A stretch of DNA of 17,731 nt from Christensenella sp. UBA1259 (lineage in GTDB: Bacteria > Bacillota > Clostridia > Christensenellales > Borkfalkiaceae). The notes below the pieces were generated by a model. It was not told the origin of the DNA. It worked only from the letters and a program-made list of their open reading frames with translations, and did no database searches. The position numbers and the translations under genes are program-made. The stretch spans positions 2,322 to 20,052 of the forward strand of contig DBVR01000026.1 of NCBI GenBank assembly GCA_002308755.1. The letters are read 5' to 3'. This document shows positions 1 through 6,590 of the stretch, piece after piece (the stretch's first letter is position 1; each line of letters starts with the position of its first letter).

Positions 1-82
1 CCCCGCCGTTGACGTAGTGCAGTACGTTTCCGTTTATGGAAAACAGTTTAAGAAACGCTTTCAGAAGTTTTAAGTCCGACAT
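1..82 (-). CDS. sigE: RNA polymerase sporulation sigma factor SigE, N-terminal part (cut by window edge)
   Basis: The ATG is at 82-80 on the minus strand, and 27 codons are visible before the window edge. The peptide starts MSDLKLLKAFLKLF and ends near VLHYVNGG. This resembles the SigE pro-sequence and the start of the mature protein, where family members read roughly V-x-Y-I-N-G-S before a proline-rich stretch. SigE directs early mother-cell transcription during sporulation, and its N-terminal pro-sequence is removed by SpoIIGA. A GGAGGT ribosome binding site lies 5 bases upstream, inside the end of spoIIGA, so the two genes overlap by 35 bases and are probably translationally coupled. The order spoIIGA then sigE matches Bacillus and Clostridia. 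Only the N-terminus is visible, so the call rests on this short match plus context. Confidence 0.85.
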   Translation of the reverse strand, partial: MSDLKLLKAFLKLFSINGNVLHYVNGG

Positions 83-866
83 TTTTTACCTCCATAAGAT
101 CGGGGTGCAGCAAGACGTCGAAAGACGGGTTTTTTAAGTCCGCTATCGCCGCCGTTACGTTATTAAATATATTCTTTTCGCCGCCGTAATATATTATTAC
201 CCGTACATTTTTAAGCGACATTTTTTTCGCCGTGCCCGTCGCCGTAAAGACGGCGACGGGTTTTAAGCGGGGCAGAGATTTTACGTCGATGAAAAACTTT
301 TCCGCGAGTTTTTTATCTATAACGATAACGGGCGAAAGCCCGTCGTACAAAGAGTTTCCCGTGTCGAAAAACCCGCGGCAGGCGACGGTAACGCCGTTTA
401 CCGTTATTTCGACGCTTGCGGAAAATTTTTCCGTTACCTTTGCCGTTTTGCATTTTTTTATTATTTCCGTCGCCGTTTTAAGTACGATATAGACGGGTAG
501 TATCATAAGCCCTATCGCGTATTCCGAAGAGTAGTTCAGCCCCAGAAGGGAAAACGCGCCTATTATCGCGCCGCCCGTCAGAAAAGTTACCCCGAAAAAC
601 ACCCCCGCCGTAAAAAGGTAGTCGGTAAACCCGTCGGACTTTACTGCGGCGGTTACCGTTAAAAGCCCGAAAGTTATCTTTGCGGGAAGAGATATAGCGG
701 GGTTTTCGATAAGCGGGAAAAGGACGGCGAACACCGCGCCGAAAAACGCGCATGAAAGCAGTCGGGAAGTTTTCACCCTTTTCCCCGCGATAAGGCAGGT
801 AAGTTTAAGAATAAGGTAGTCTATAACGAAATTATCCGTAAAAACGTATTCGACGTAAACTTCCAT
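48..866 (-). CDS. spoIIGA: Sigma-E processing peptidase SpoIIGA
   Basis: This is the membrane-bound aspartic protease that removes the SigE pro-sequence after asymmetric septation. The N-terminal half (about residues 1-135) is a run of hydrophobic membrane segments starting VEYVFTDNFVIDYLIL, as is typical of the family. The C-terminal half is the protease domain, with the motif FFDTGNSLYD; its Asp is about residue 168 and the protein is 272 residues from the chosen start. The conserved near-terminal LLHPDL is also present. I chose the ATG at 866, which is preceded by a GGGAAA-like site, because the protein then begins directly with the conserved membrane segment. An in-frame TTG at 884 would add six residues. 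The gene overlaps sigE downstream and is divergent from the EIIC-EAL gene. Length and motifs look intact. No convincing spoIIG-type promoter was recognised upstream. Confidence 0.92.
   Translation of the reverse strand: MEVYVEYVFTDNFVIDYLILKLTCLIAGKRVKTSRLLSCAFFGAVFAVLFPLIENPAISLPAKITFGLLTVTAAVKSDGFTDYLFTAGVFFGVTFLTGGAIIGAFSLLGLNYSSEYAIGLMILPVYIVLKTATEIIKKCKTAKVTEKFSASVEITVNGVTVACRGFFDTGNSLYDGLSPVIVIDKKLAEKFFIDVKSLPRLKPVAVFTATGTAKKMSLKNVRVIIYYGGEKNIFNNVTAAIADLKNPSFDVLLHPDLMEVKNVGLKTSESVS
88..93 (-). promoter_or_regulatory. sigE ribosome binding site inside spoIIGA
   Basis: GGAGGT on the minus strand, 5 bases from the sigE ATG at 82. It lies within the last codons of spoIIGA (around Asp-Leu-Met-Glu-Val). 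It fixes the sigE start and suggests coupled translation of the two genes. Confidence 0.8.
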
Positions 867-1018
867 GCGTTTTTCCCGATACAAAAATAACCCGAAAACG
901 GCGGGTAAATAAAAAAAGTTTTAGCCCTTCTTGCCGTGTTTTGCCGAAACCGCGGAAAACGCCCCCGCGCAGAGTCTCCGACCTTACAAAAATTTCCCGA
1001 AAAACCGCGTCCATACCG
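867..1018. other. Divergent intergenic region, spoIIGA side
   Basis: This non-coding stretch separates divergent spoIIGA and the EIIC-EAL gene. It holds a CGCGG/CCGCG inverted repeat (951-955 with 965-969) without a T-run on either side, so it is not an intrinsic terminator. A single TGCCGAA at 942-948 fits the loose Spo0A box TGNCGAA, but one degenerate 7-mer proves nothing. The minus-strand promoter for spoIIGA must lie here, but I could not place it. Confidence 0.4.
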
Positions 1019-1047
1019 TTGATAAATTGAAGCGTGTATGATAAAAT
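1019..1047 (+). promoter_or_regulatory. Sigma-A type promoter for the EIIC-EAL gene
   Basis: -35 TTGATA (1019-1024), a spacer of exactly 17 bases, and -10 TAAAAT (1042-1047) preceded by TGA, an extended -10. The expected transcript start is near 1054, giving a leader of about 33 bases. The ribosome binding site AAGGG (1076-1080) sits 6 bases before the ATG at 1087. The promoter probably also serves pgcA. Confidence 0.75.
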
Positions 1048-1086
1048 AATATACTGTAATAATTTAAATGTTCTTAAGGGAAAAAT

Positions 1087-3180
1087 ATGGGCAGCAAAGA
1101 AAGGTTAGTCTCTTTCGTAAGAAAAACCGAACAGGCGACGATCGTGCGCGTTATAAGAAGCGGTCTCGTCAACATGATACCGATTTTGATAATAGGTGCG
1201 TTCGCGCTGGTAATAAATCAGTTTCCGATACAGGGCTATCAGGATTTTATAACGACTTTTCTCAACGGGTTTATCGCGAAACTGTCAGACTTCGTAAACA
1301 AAGCGACTTTCGGCGTCTTATCGGTGTATATGACCTACTCAATAAGCAGGTCTTATATGAAATTAAAAGCCGACGACAAGTCGGTGCACGGCGGCGCGGT
1401 ATTTGCGGCGCTCTCTTCGTTCTTTATTCTTGCGGGCGTGTACCTTACCACCGATAACGGCGCGTGGGAAACGAGTTTCAGTATCGCCAACATGGGACCG
1501 AAGTCCATGTTTCTCGCCCTTATCACGGGGATAGGGGCTTCTGCACTGTATCTTGTTCTCGATAAATTCTTCCGCACCCGCAAACGTTATATCTTTACCG
1601 GCGGTGCGGACAGGGAATTCAACAGGATGCTGGCGACGCTCTTTCCTATCGCCATAGTCGTCGTCGTTTTCGCTTTCGTAAACCTTTCGGTCATCGCCGT
1701 ATTCGGCGTCGATTCCTTCCGTTCCCTTTTAATAGAAGCCTTCGACTCCTTCTTTTCTATCCTGCCCGACGGGTTCTTCAAGGGCTTTATGTTCGTGCTG
1801 TTGTCGTCTACGCTGTGGTTTTTCGGTATCCACGGCAGCGACACGTTAGAAAGCGTGATGGAAAAAACTTTTACCGTTCACCTTGCGGAAAATCAGATTG
1901 CCCCGACGCACGTTTTGACCAAAGAGTTTTTCGACTGTTTCGTTCTTATGGGCGGTTGCGGAGCGGCTATATGCCTTCTTATCGCCATACTTATATTTTC
2001 CAAGAGCCGCGCGCGGAAAGGTCTCGGCTATACCGCCGCGCTGCCTATGATCTTCAACATAAACGAACTTATGGTATTCGGACTGCCGATAATATTGAAC
2101 CCCATAATGTTGATACCGTTCCTGCTTACGCCGCTTGTGTGCTATTCGGCGGCGTACCTTGCGATATATGCGGGGATAGTGCCCATGATAACCCACGAAG
2201 TCGTTTGGACGACGCCGGTCGTTCTCGGCGGACTCACGGCGACGGGTTCGTTTGCCGGCGCGCTGTTACAGGTATTCAATATCGCCGTGGGCGTGCTTAT
2301 CTATTTTCCGTTCGTCAGGCTTTTAGACAGACAGTCGGAAGAGAGCATGAAACGCAACTACGCGGAGTTCATGGACTATTTCCGCGCCAACGAAGCGGCG
2401 CTCGCTTCGGTAAAGATAACTACTCTCGGCAATATCTACGAAGATTTCGCGAAATCCTTATGCGCCGACATCAAACACAGACTCAGAGATAAAATCGTGC
2501 TTGCCTATCAGCCGCAATACGACTACGAAGGCAAGTGCATAGGCGTGGAAGCGCTTTTAAGATATAATCACCACTTACACGGCGTACTGTATCCGCCGCT
2601 CGTCGTAAAACTCGCCGAAGAAGGCGGGTTCCTGCCCGAAATGGAAGAAGCGGTAATGCTTAAAGCCATAGCCGACAGGGAAAAGGTCGCCGCAAAGTTC
2701 GGCAAAGACGCGGTGATTTCCGTCAACGTTACGGGCACGACGGTGATAACGCCGAGATTCTTGCAGTTCTGCAAAGATCTCGACGAGAAAGAAAACGTAA
2801 AGGGACTCCATCTCTGCATAGAAGTTACCGAACAGGCGGCTTTATCTTTCAGCGAAGAGTCCATAGCGGCGTTGAAGACTTTGCGTGAAATGGGCTTCAC
2901 CCTTGCGATAGACGACTTCTCGATGGGGCAGACTTCGATAAATTACTTAAAAGACAGTCTGTTCGACGAGATAAAACTCGACGGTTCGCTTGTAAAAGGA
3001 CTTTCGACGCACGAAAATTGCAGGCAGATAATTTCTTCGATAACGCAACTTGCTTCGACTCTTAAACTTACCGTGCTCGCGGAGTTCGTCGAAACGCAGG
3101 AACAGCGCGCGGTATTGCACGAAATAGGTTGCGACTGTTACCAGGGGTATCTGTACTCGCCCGCGGTGTTCCTTAAATAA
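1087..3180 (+). CDS. PTS EIIC-like membrane domain fused to an EAL c-di-GMP phosphodiesterase domain
   Basis: A 697-residue two-part protein. Residues 1 to about 415 form a polytopic domain like the lactose/cellobiose/chitobiose PTS permease EIIC. It keeps the landmark GIHG (His249) and NINELMVFGLP (Glu327) motifs, which correspond to the sugar-site His and Glu known from the chitobiose permease ChbC. Residues about 455-697 form an EAL domain with the catalytic set present: Glu488 (EALLRY), Asn547, Glu579, Asp609-Asp610 (DDF), Lys630, Glu666 and Glu669, and Gln686 (QGYLYSP). Hydrolysis of c-di-GMP to pGpG is therefore likely. The loop after DDF reads SMGQTS instead of the usual GTGYSS. No EIIA or EIIB domain is present in the protein or the window, so it may sense sugar or PTS state rather than transport. 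Whether it transports is unknown. It is followed 26 bases later by a phosphoglucomutase gene. Confidence 0.88.
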   Translation: MGSKERLVSFVRKTEQATIVRVIRSGLVNMIPILIIGAFALVINQFPIQGYQDFITTFLNGFIAKLSDFVNKATFGVLSVYMTYSISRSYMKLKADDKSVHGGAVFAALSSFFILAGVYLTTDNGAWETSFSIANMGPKSMFLALITGIGASALYLVLDKFFRTRKRYIFTGGADREFNRMLATLFPIAIVVVVFAFVNLSVIAVFGVDSFRSLLIEAFDSFFSILPDGFFKGFMFVLLSSTLWFFGIHGSDTLESVMEKTFTVHLAENQIAPTHVLTKEFFDCFVLMGGCGAAICLLIAILIFSKSRARKGLGYTAALPMIFNINELMVFGLPIILNPIMLIPFLLTPLVCYSAAYLAIYAGIVPMITHEVVWTTPVVLGGLTATGSFAGALLQVFNIAVGVLIYFPFVRLLDRQSEESMKRNYAEFMDYFRANEAALASVKITTLGNIYEDFAKSLCADIKHRLRDKIVLAYQPQYDYEGKCIGVEALLRYNHHLHGVLYPPLVVKLAEEGGFLPEMEEAVMLKAIADREKVAAKFGKDAVISVNVTGTTVITPRFLQFCKDLDEKENVKGLHLCIEVTEQAALSFSEESIAALKTLREMGFTLAIDDFSMGQTSINYLKDSLFDEIKLDGSLVKGLSTHENCRQIISSITQLASTLKLTVLAEFVETQEQRAVLHEIGCDCYQGYLYSPAVFLK

Positions 3181-3196
3181 TAAAAAAATAAAATAC

Positions 3197-3201
3197 GGTG
3201 G
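3197..3201 (+). promoter_or_regulatory. pgcA ribosome binding site
   Basis: GGTGG lies 5 bases before the ATG at 3207. It includes the alternative in-frame GTG at 3198-3200, which has no good ribosome binding site of its own, so the ATG at 3207 is the better start. Confidence 0.6.
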
Positions 3202-3206
3202 AAAAA

Positions 3207-4841
3207 ATGGATATTGAAAAGATTTTCAAAGAGTGGCTGACTTCCGCGAAAGATCCGGAAGTTTCTTCGGAGTTAAAGGCGTTAAAAAACGATCCCGAGA
3301 AATTAAGCGACGCGTTTTTTACGCAACTTCTTTTCGGCACGGGGGGGCTTCGCGGAAAACTCGGCGCGGGTACTAACCGCATGAATATCTATACCGTAGG
3401 GCGGGCGACTTTCGGACTTGCCGATTACGTTTTAGATAGCGGCAAAGAAAAGAGCGTCGCCATAGCCTACGACAGCAGGAATATGAGTAAAGAGTTTGCT
3501 CTTCTTTCCGCCGAGATAATGTCTTCGAAAGGGATAAAGGCGTATCTTTTCGACAGGCTTATGCCCACGCCGGTACTTTCTTACGCCGTGAGAAAACTTA
3601 AAACCGGCGCAGGTATTGTCGTTACCGCAAGCCACAACCCCAAAGAATACAACGGCTATAAGGTGTACAACGAAAAGGGTTGTCAGATAACTTCCGAAGC
3701 GGCGGACGCCATAACCGCGAGTATAGAAAAATACGGGTATTTCAACGACTTTACGCCCGATAATTCCCTGATAGAGTACGTCGGCGAAGAACTTTTGGAC
3801 GAATTTATAGACGACGTGATGAAAAACCGTCTTCCCGTCGATAAAAAGTATATCCCTAAAATAGTTTATACGCCGCTGAACGGCACGGGCAGACTTCCCG
3901 TCAAGAAACTTTTTGCGAAAATGGGTATAGAAAACTACGTTATAGTGCCGGAACAGGAATATCCCGACGGGAACTTTACCACCTGTCCTTTCCCCAACCC
4001 CGAAGAAAAGGCGGCGTTGTCGCTTGCGGTGGATCTTGCCAAAAAGGTCGGGGCAAAACTCGTTATCGCGACCGATCCCGACGCCGACAGGATGGGGATA
4101 GCGGTGGTGCGCGAAGACGGTTCGGCGCGGCTTTTCAACGGCAACGAAACGGGCGCGCTTATGGAAAACTTTATACTTTCATATAAAGCCGCCGAAAACA
4201 GTCTGCCGAATAACCCGTATATAGTAAAGACCATAGTTACCACTCCGCTTGCGGAAGATATAGCCGCGTCTTTCGGGGTGGGCGTTAAAAACGTGCTTAC
4301 GGGCTTTAAGTACATAGGCGAAGCGATAGATACCTATAAAAACGAGAATTACGTTTTCGGTATGGAAGAAAGTTACGGCTATCTCGTGGGCACGCATGCG
4401 CGGGACAAGGACGCCGTTTCGGCGGTAATGACGCTTGCGGAAACGGTGTGCTACTACGCGGCGCAGGGGCTTTCTCTGGAAGACGCCCTTGAAAGCCTTT
4501 ACGAGAAATACGGCTATTATAAGTCGGGGCTTTACTCCAAATATTTCGAAGGCAAGAGCGGTATGGAATATATGGAAAACTATATGGACGGTTTAAGGAA
4601 CGCCCCGCCGAAAGAGATAGGAGGATACGCCGTAAAGAATTTCGTAGACTACGGCAAGGGTGTGGATAACCTGCCGAAAAGCAACGTCATAAAAATGGAA
4701 GGCGAAAACTTTTCGGTCATCGTGCGCCCCAGCGGCACCGAACCCAAGATAAAGTTCTATATCTGCGTAAAGGACGAAAACGCCCGCCGCGCCGAAGAAC
4801 TTTGCAAAGTCTTCGAAGACGCCGTAAAGGCGAGCGTGTAG
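3207..4841 (+). CDS. pgcA: Alpha-phosphoglucomutase / phosphomannomutase family enzyme
   Basis: A phospho-sugar mutase of the alpha-D-phosphohexomutase family, 544 residues from the ATG chosen at 3207. It interconverts glucose 1-phosphate and glucose 6-phosphate, possibly with mannose phosphates as well, and so feeds UDP-glucose for envelope glycans and polysaccharides. All four signature regions are seen in order: the phosphoserine loop TASHNPKEYNGYK (Ser142), the metal loop DPDADRMG (Asp290, 292, 294), the sugar-specificity loop EESYGYL (from Glu387) and the phosphate-binding loop RPSGTEPK (from Arg507). The N-terminal FGTGGLRGKLG motif is typical of the PgcA type of Firmicutes. No terminator is visible between it and the upstream EIIC-EAL gene, so the two are probably co-transcribed. 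A strong terminator follows the stop codon. Substrate preference cannot be read from sequence alone. Confidence 0.9.
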   Translation: MDIEKIFKEWLTSAKDPEVSSELKALKNDPEKLSDAFFTQLLFGTGGLRGKLGAGTNRMNIYTVGRATFGLADYVLDSGKEKSVAIAYDSRNMSKEFALLSAEIMSSKGIKAYLFDRLMPTPVLSYAVRKLKTGAGIVVTASHNPKEYNGYKVYNEKGCQITSEAADAITASIEKYGYFNDFTPDNSLIEYVGEELLDEFIDDVMKNRLPVDKKYIPKIVYTPLNGTGRLPVKKLFAKMGIENYVIVPEQEYPDGNFTTCPFPNPEEKAALSLAVDLAKKVGAKLVIATDPDADRMGIAVVREDGSARLFNGNETGALMENFILSYKAAENSLPNNPYIVKTIVTTPLAEDIAASFGVGVKNVLTGFKYIGEAIDTYKNENYVFGMEESYGYLVGTHARDKDAVSAVMTLAETVCYYAAQGLSLEDALESLYEKYGYYKSGLYSKYFEGKSGMEYMENYMDGLRNAPPKEIGGYAVKNFVDYGKGVDNLPKSNVIKMEGENFSVIVRPSGTEPKIKFYICVKDENARRAEELCKVFEDAVKASV

Positions 4842-4875
4842 AAGCGCAAAAGGTTGCGTATAAAAAACGAAAACG

Positions 4876-4913
4876 CCCCTGCCGAAATTGCCTTAAAGCA
4901 ATTTCGGCAGGGG
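4876..4913. terminator. Bidirectional intrinsic terminator between convergent pgcA and ispDF
   Basis: A perfect 16-base-pair inverted repeat: the left arm 4876-4891 starts CCCCTGCCG, the 6-base loop is CTTAAA, and the right arm is 4898-4913. The plus strand continues with a T-rich tract (4914-4929), and the minus strand continues with a T-rich tract read from 4875 down to 4859. The hairpin can therefore stop transcripts arriving from either side, which fits the convergent gene arrangement. Confidence 0.93.
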
Positions 4914-4937
4914 TTTATTATAAATTTTTCGCAAAAA

Positions 4938-6053
4938 TCAGAGTTTTATTACCGTCGCCGTTGCGGAAACGCAGATACCTTCTTCTCTGCCGACAAATCC
5001 CAAGCCTTCCAGAGTGGTGGCGGAAAGCCCGACGGCGCTTACGTCCAGCGAAAGGGCGGCGGCAAGACTTTCCGTGATAGCGGGGATAAAGTTTTTAAGT
5101 TTCGGCTTTTCCGCCATAACGACGGCGGATACCGAAGACACTTCGAATCCCTTTTTCGCTATCAAATTTAAAACCGTCTTCAAAAGTTCCATACTGTCGG
5201 CGTCCTTATACCTTTCGTCGGTGTCGGGGAAATAATATCCTATATCCCGCATGGCGCAGGCGGAAAGTACGGCGTCCATTACGGCGTGAACGAGCGCGTC
5301 GGCGTCAGAGTGCCCCAAAAGCCCCTTGTCGTGCGGTATTTCCACGCCGCCGAGTATTAGTTTTCTTCCCGTTACGAGTCTGTGGCAGTCGAACCCCGTC
5401 CCGAAACGGTATTCTTTTTGCGAAAACTTTGCAAAGTCTTCGGGGTAGGTAAGTTTCACGTTTTCCTTGTCGCCTGTAACGGCGAAAAGTTCGCCGAAAC
5501 GGTTTTTATATACTTCACCGTCGTCGTTAAACGCCTTATCTTTTGCAAAGGCGTAAGCTTCGCGCAGTTTTGCCGTATCAAAAGCCTGCGGGGTCTGTAC
5601 CGAAAACAGTCCGTCTTTCCCGAGATAATCTGTTATCCTTCCGTCTTTTGCTTCGCAAACGGTATCGCGGGAAGGTACGACGGGTATCGCCCCGCCGTGT
5701 TTTTCAGCCGCTGCAAGGCAGTCTTTTATAAGCCGCTCGGAAAGGTAAGGTCTTGCCGCGTCGTGGATAAGTACGTAATCGCCCGTAACTTCTTTAAGGG
5801 CGTTTTTCACCGACTCGGTGCGGGTATTGCCGCCCGTTACCGTCTTTACCGTTTCGGGAAGAAAAGATTTTATCTCTTTTTCGTCGGACTTATTCACCGC
5901 CACTATATATTCGCCGAAAAGTCCGCTTTTTAAAAACGCCGAAAGAGAACGGATAAGGGAATTATCCCCGCCGCCCACGGGAACGAGTATTTTGTTTTTA
6001 TTCTGTTTCGCGCGGGAACCCGTGCCCGCCGCAAGTATTATAACGCTGTTCAT
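4938..6053 (-). CDS. ispDF: Bifunctional IspD/IspF enzyme of the MEP isoprenoid pathway
   Basis: A 371-residue fusion of two non-consecutive MEP pathway enzymes. The N-terminal part (about 1-212) is IspD, MEP cytidylyltransferase: nucleotide-binding start LAAGTGSR, HDAARP (97-102), QTPQ (153-156) and a conserved Lys200 (VKLTYPEDF). The C-terminal part (about 216-371) is IspF, MECDP synthase: metal ligands Asp222 and His224 (GFDCHRL) and His256 (LVHAVMDA), with HSDADA, DIGYYFPDTD, and the closing ATTLEGLGFVGREEGI. Both active sites look complete. The fusion is well known in alpha- and epsilon-proteobacteria and is also found in some Firmicutes. The ATG at 6053 follows an AAAGGA site that overlaps the end of the rqcP-like gene, with an 8-base gap, indicating one operon. 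The enzyme is cytosolic and supplies precursors for undecaprenyl phosphate and other isoprenoids. Confidence 0.93.
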   Translation of the reverse strand: MNSVIILAAGTGSRAKQNKNKILVPVGGGDNSLIRSLSAFLKSGLFGEYIVAVNKSDEKEIKSFLPETVKTVTGGNTRTESVKNALKEVTGDYVLIHDAARPYLSERLIKDCLAAAEKHGGAIPVVPSRDTVCEAKDGRITDYLGKDGLFSVQTPQAFDTAKLREAYAFAKDKAFNDDGEVYKNRFGELFAVTGDKENVKLTYPEDFAKFSQKEYRFGTGFDCHRLVTGRKLILGGVEIPHDKGLLGHSDADALVHAVMDAVLSACAMRDIGYYFPDTDERYKDADSMELLKTVLNLIAKKGFEVSSVSAVVMAEKPKLKNFIPAITESLAAALSLDVSAVGLSATTLEGLGFVGREEGICVSATATVIKL

Positions 6054-6061
6054 AGTTTCCT

Positions 6062-6307
6062 TTATTCGGGCAGTATCTCGTAGAGAGATTCCGCCTCTTC
6101 CTTTCTCACCGTCTCTTTTACTGCGAGAACCTTAAATTTCACCGCGCCGCTCTTAAAACCTATCTCGACGATATCCCCGACCTTTACTTCGTGGGCGGGT
6201 TTTACCACGCGGCCGTTTATTTGTACCCTGCCGCAGTCGGCGGCTTCCGCCGCCAAGGTCCTTCTTTTAAGCAGTCTCGAAACCTTTAAAAACTTGTCTA
6301 TCCGCAT
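6062..6307 (-). CDS. rqcP: S4-domain RNA-binding protein, RqcP/YabO (Hsp15-like) family
   Basis: An 81-residue protein beginning MRIDKFLKVSRLLKRRTLA, a close match to the N-terminal S4 domain of Bacillus RqcP, including Arg2 and the basic cluster Arg15-Arg16. It ends with the typical KEEAESLYEIL. RqcP binds stalled 50S-peptidyl-tRNA complexes and works with RqcH to add C-terminal alanine tails during ribosome-associated quality control. I chose the ATG at 6307 because it has a GGGGAG ribosome binding site 6 bases upstream and gives the family length. An upstream in-frame start at 6361 would add 18 residues that do not resemble the family. The gene is first in a two-gene operon with ispDF and divergent from rpoB. 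The role is inferred from family membership, and the broader Hsp15-like label is the fallback. Confidence 0.88.
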   Translation of the reverse strand: MRIDKFLKVSRLLKRRTLAAEAADCGRVQINGRVVKPAHEVKVGDIVEIGFKSGAVKFKVLAVKETVRKEEAESLYEILPE

Positions 6308-6313
6308 TGAGAA

Positions 6314-6319
6314 CTCCCC
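6314..6319 (-). promoter_or_regulatory. rqcP ribosome binding site
   Basis: GGGGAG on the minus strand, 6 bases upstream of the ATG at 6307. It supports that start over the longer reading frame from 6361. Confidence 0.7.
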
Positions 6320-6354
6320 GTTTTTTAAAATTTTAAAAAAGTTTATAAAATCGC

Positions 6355-6383
6355 TTGACAACTTGACGGAATTAAGATATCAT
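6355..6383 (+). promoter_or_regulatory. Sigma-A type promoter for rpoB-rpoC
   Basis: -35 TTGACA (perfect, 6355-6360), a 17-base spacer, and -10 TATCAT (6378-6383). The predicted start is near 6390, giving a leader of about 200 bases before rpoB. A second TTGAC occurs at 6364-6368 but has no -10 at a proper distance. Confidence 0.7.
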
Positions 6384-6387
6384 TATA
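6382..6387 (-). promoter_or_regulatory. Possible -10 box of a divergent rqcP-ispDF promoter
   Basis: On the minus strand this reads TATAAT, a perfect -10, and would start a transcript about 70 bases before the rqcP ATG. The -35 region at proper spacing (TATTAA, from 6410) is poor. The box overlaps the -10 of the plus-strand rpoB promoter by two bases, so the two promoters could compete if both are used. Confidence 0.4.
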
Positions 6388-6590
6388 AAATGCATTATGA
6401 TAGGTTAATATCGGTTATTATCGCTTTTTTGCGATAAAATTTCCCGAAAAAATAAGGGAAAACGTCGAAAATCGGTGTTTTTTGAACTGATTTAACCATA
6501 TTCGTTCCGCCCGAAAAGTATTATACAACAAAAAATTATTTTTGTAAACAGGGCGAACGCACAAATTTAATTTTCAAGGAGTGTGTGTAG
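6384..6590 (+). promoter_or_regulatory. Long AT-rich rpoB leader with possible RNA structure
   Basis: No gene is visible. Three inverted repeats occur: TTATCGC/GCGATAA (6418-6424 with 6431-6437, T6 loop), TTTCCC/GGGAAA (6440-6445 with 6456-6461), and a longer one pairing 6503-6512 with 6551-6559 (C6507 bulged). The last encloses ACAAAAA/TTTTTGT. None is a GC-rich stem with a T-run in the form of a standard terminator. The rpoB ribosome binding site AAGGAG is at 6576-6581, 9 bases before the ATG. Confidence 0.45.

Noticed and set aside
866..884. A longer spoIIGA start at TTG 884.
   Set aside because: The six extra residues are not family-like, and the ATG at 866 begins the conserved segment directly.
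942..948. TGCCGAA as a Spo0A box for spoIIGA.
   Set aside because: A single loose 7-mer is expected by chance, and no paired box or placed promoter supports it.
951..969. CGCGG/CCGCG hairpin as a terminator.
   Set aside because: No T-rich tract follows on either strand, and it lies between divergent genes where no terminator is needed.
832..1014. A 60-residue minus-strand reading frame overlapping the start of spoIIGA.
   Set aside because: It is rich in Arg and Gly without any family pattern, lacks a ribosome binding site, and runs out of frame into spoIIGA. It looks like chance.
1815..2492. A 225-residue alternative frame within the EIIC-EAL gene.
   Set aside because: It is an Arg-rich out-of-frame translation of a gene with clear domains in the main frame.
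5382..5933. A 183-residue plus-strand frame opposite ispDF.
   Set aside because: It is antisense to a well-conserved enzyme and has no recognisable motif or ribosome binding site.
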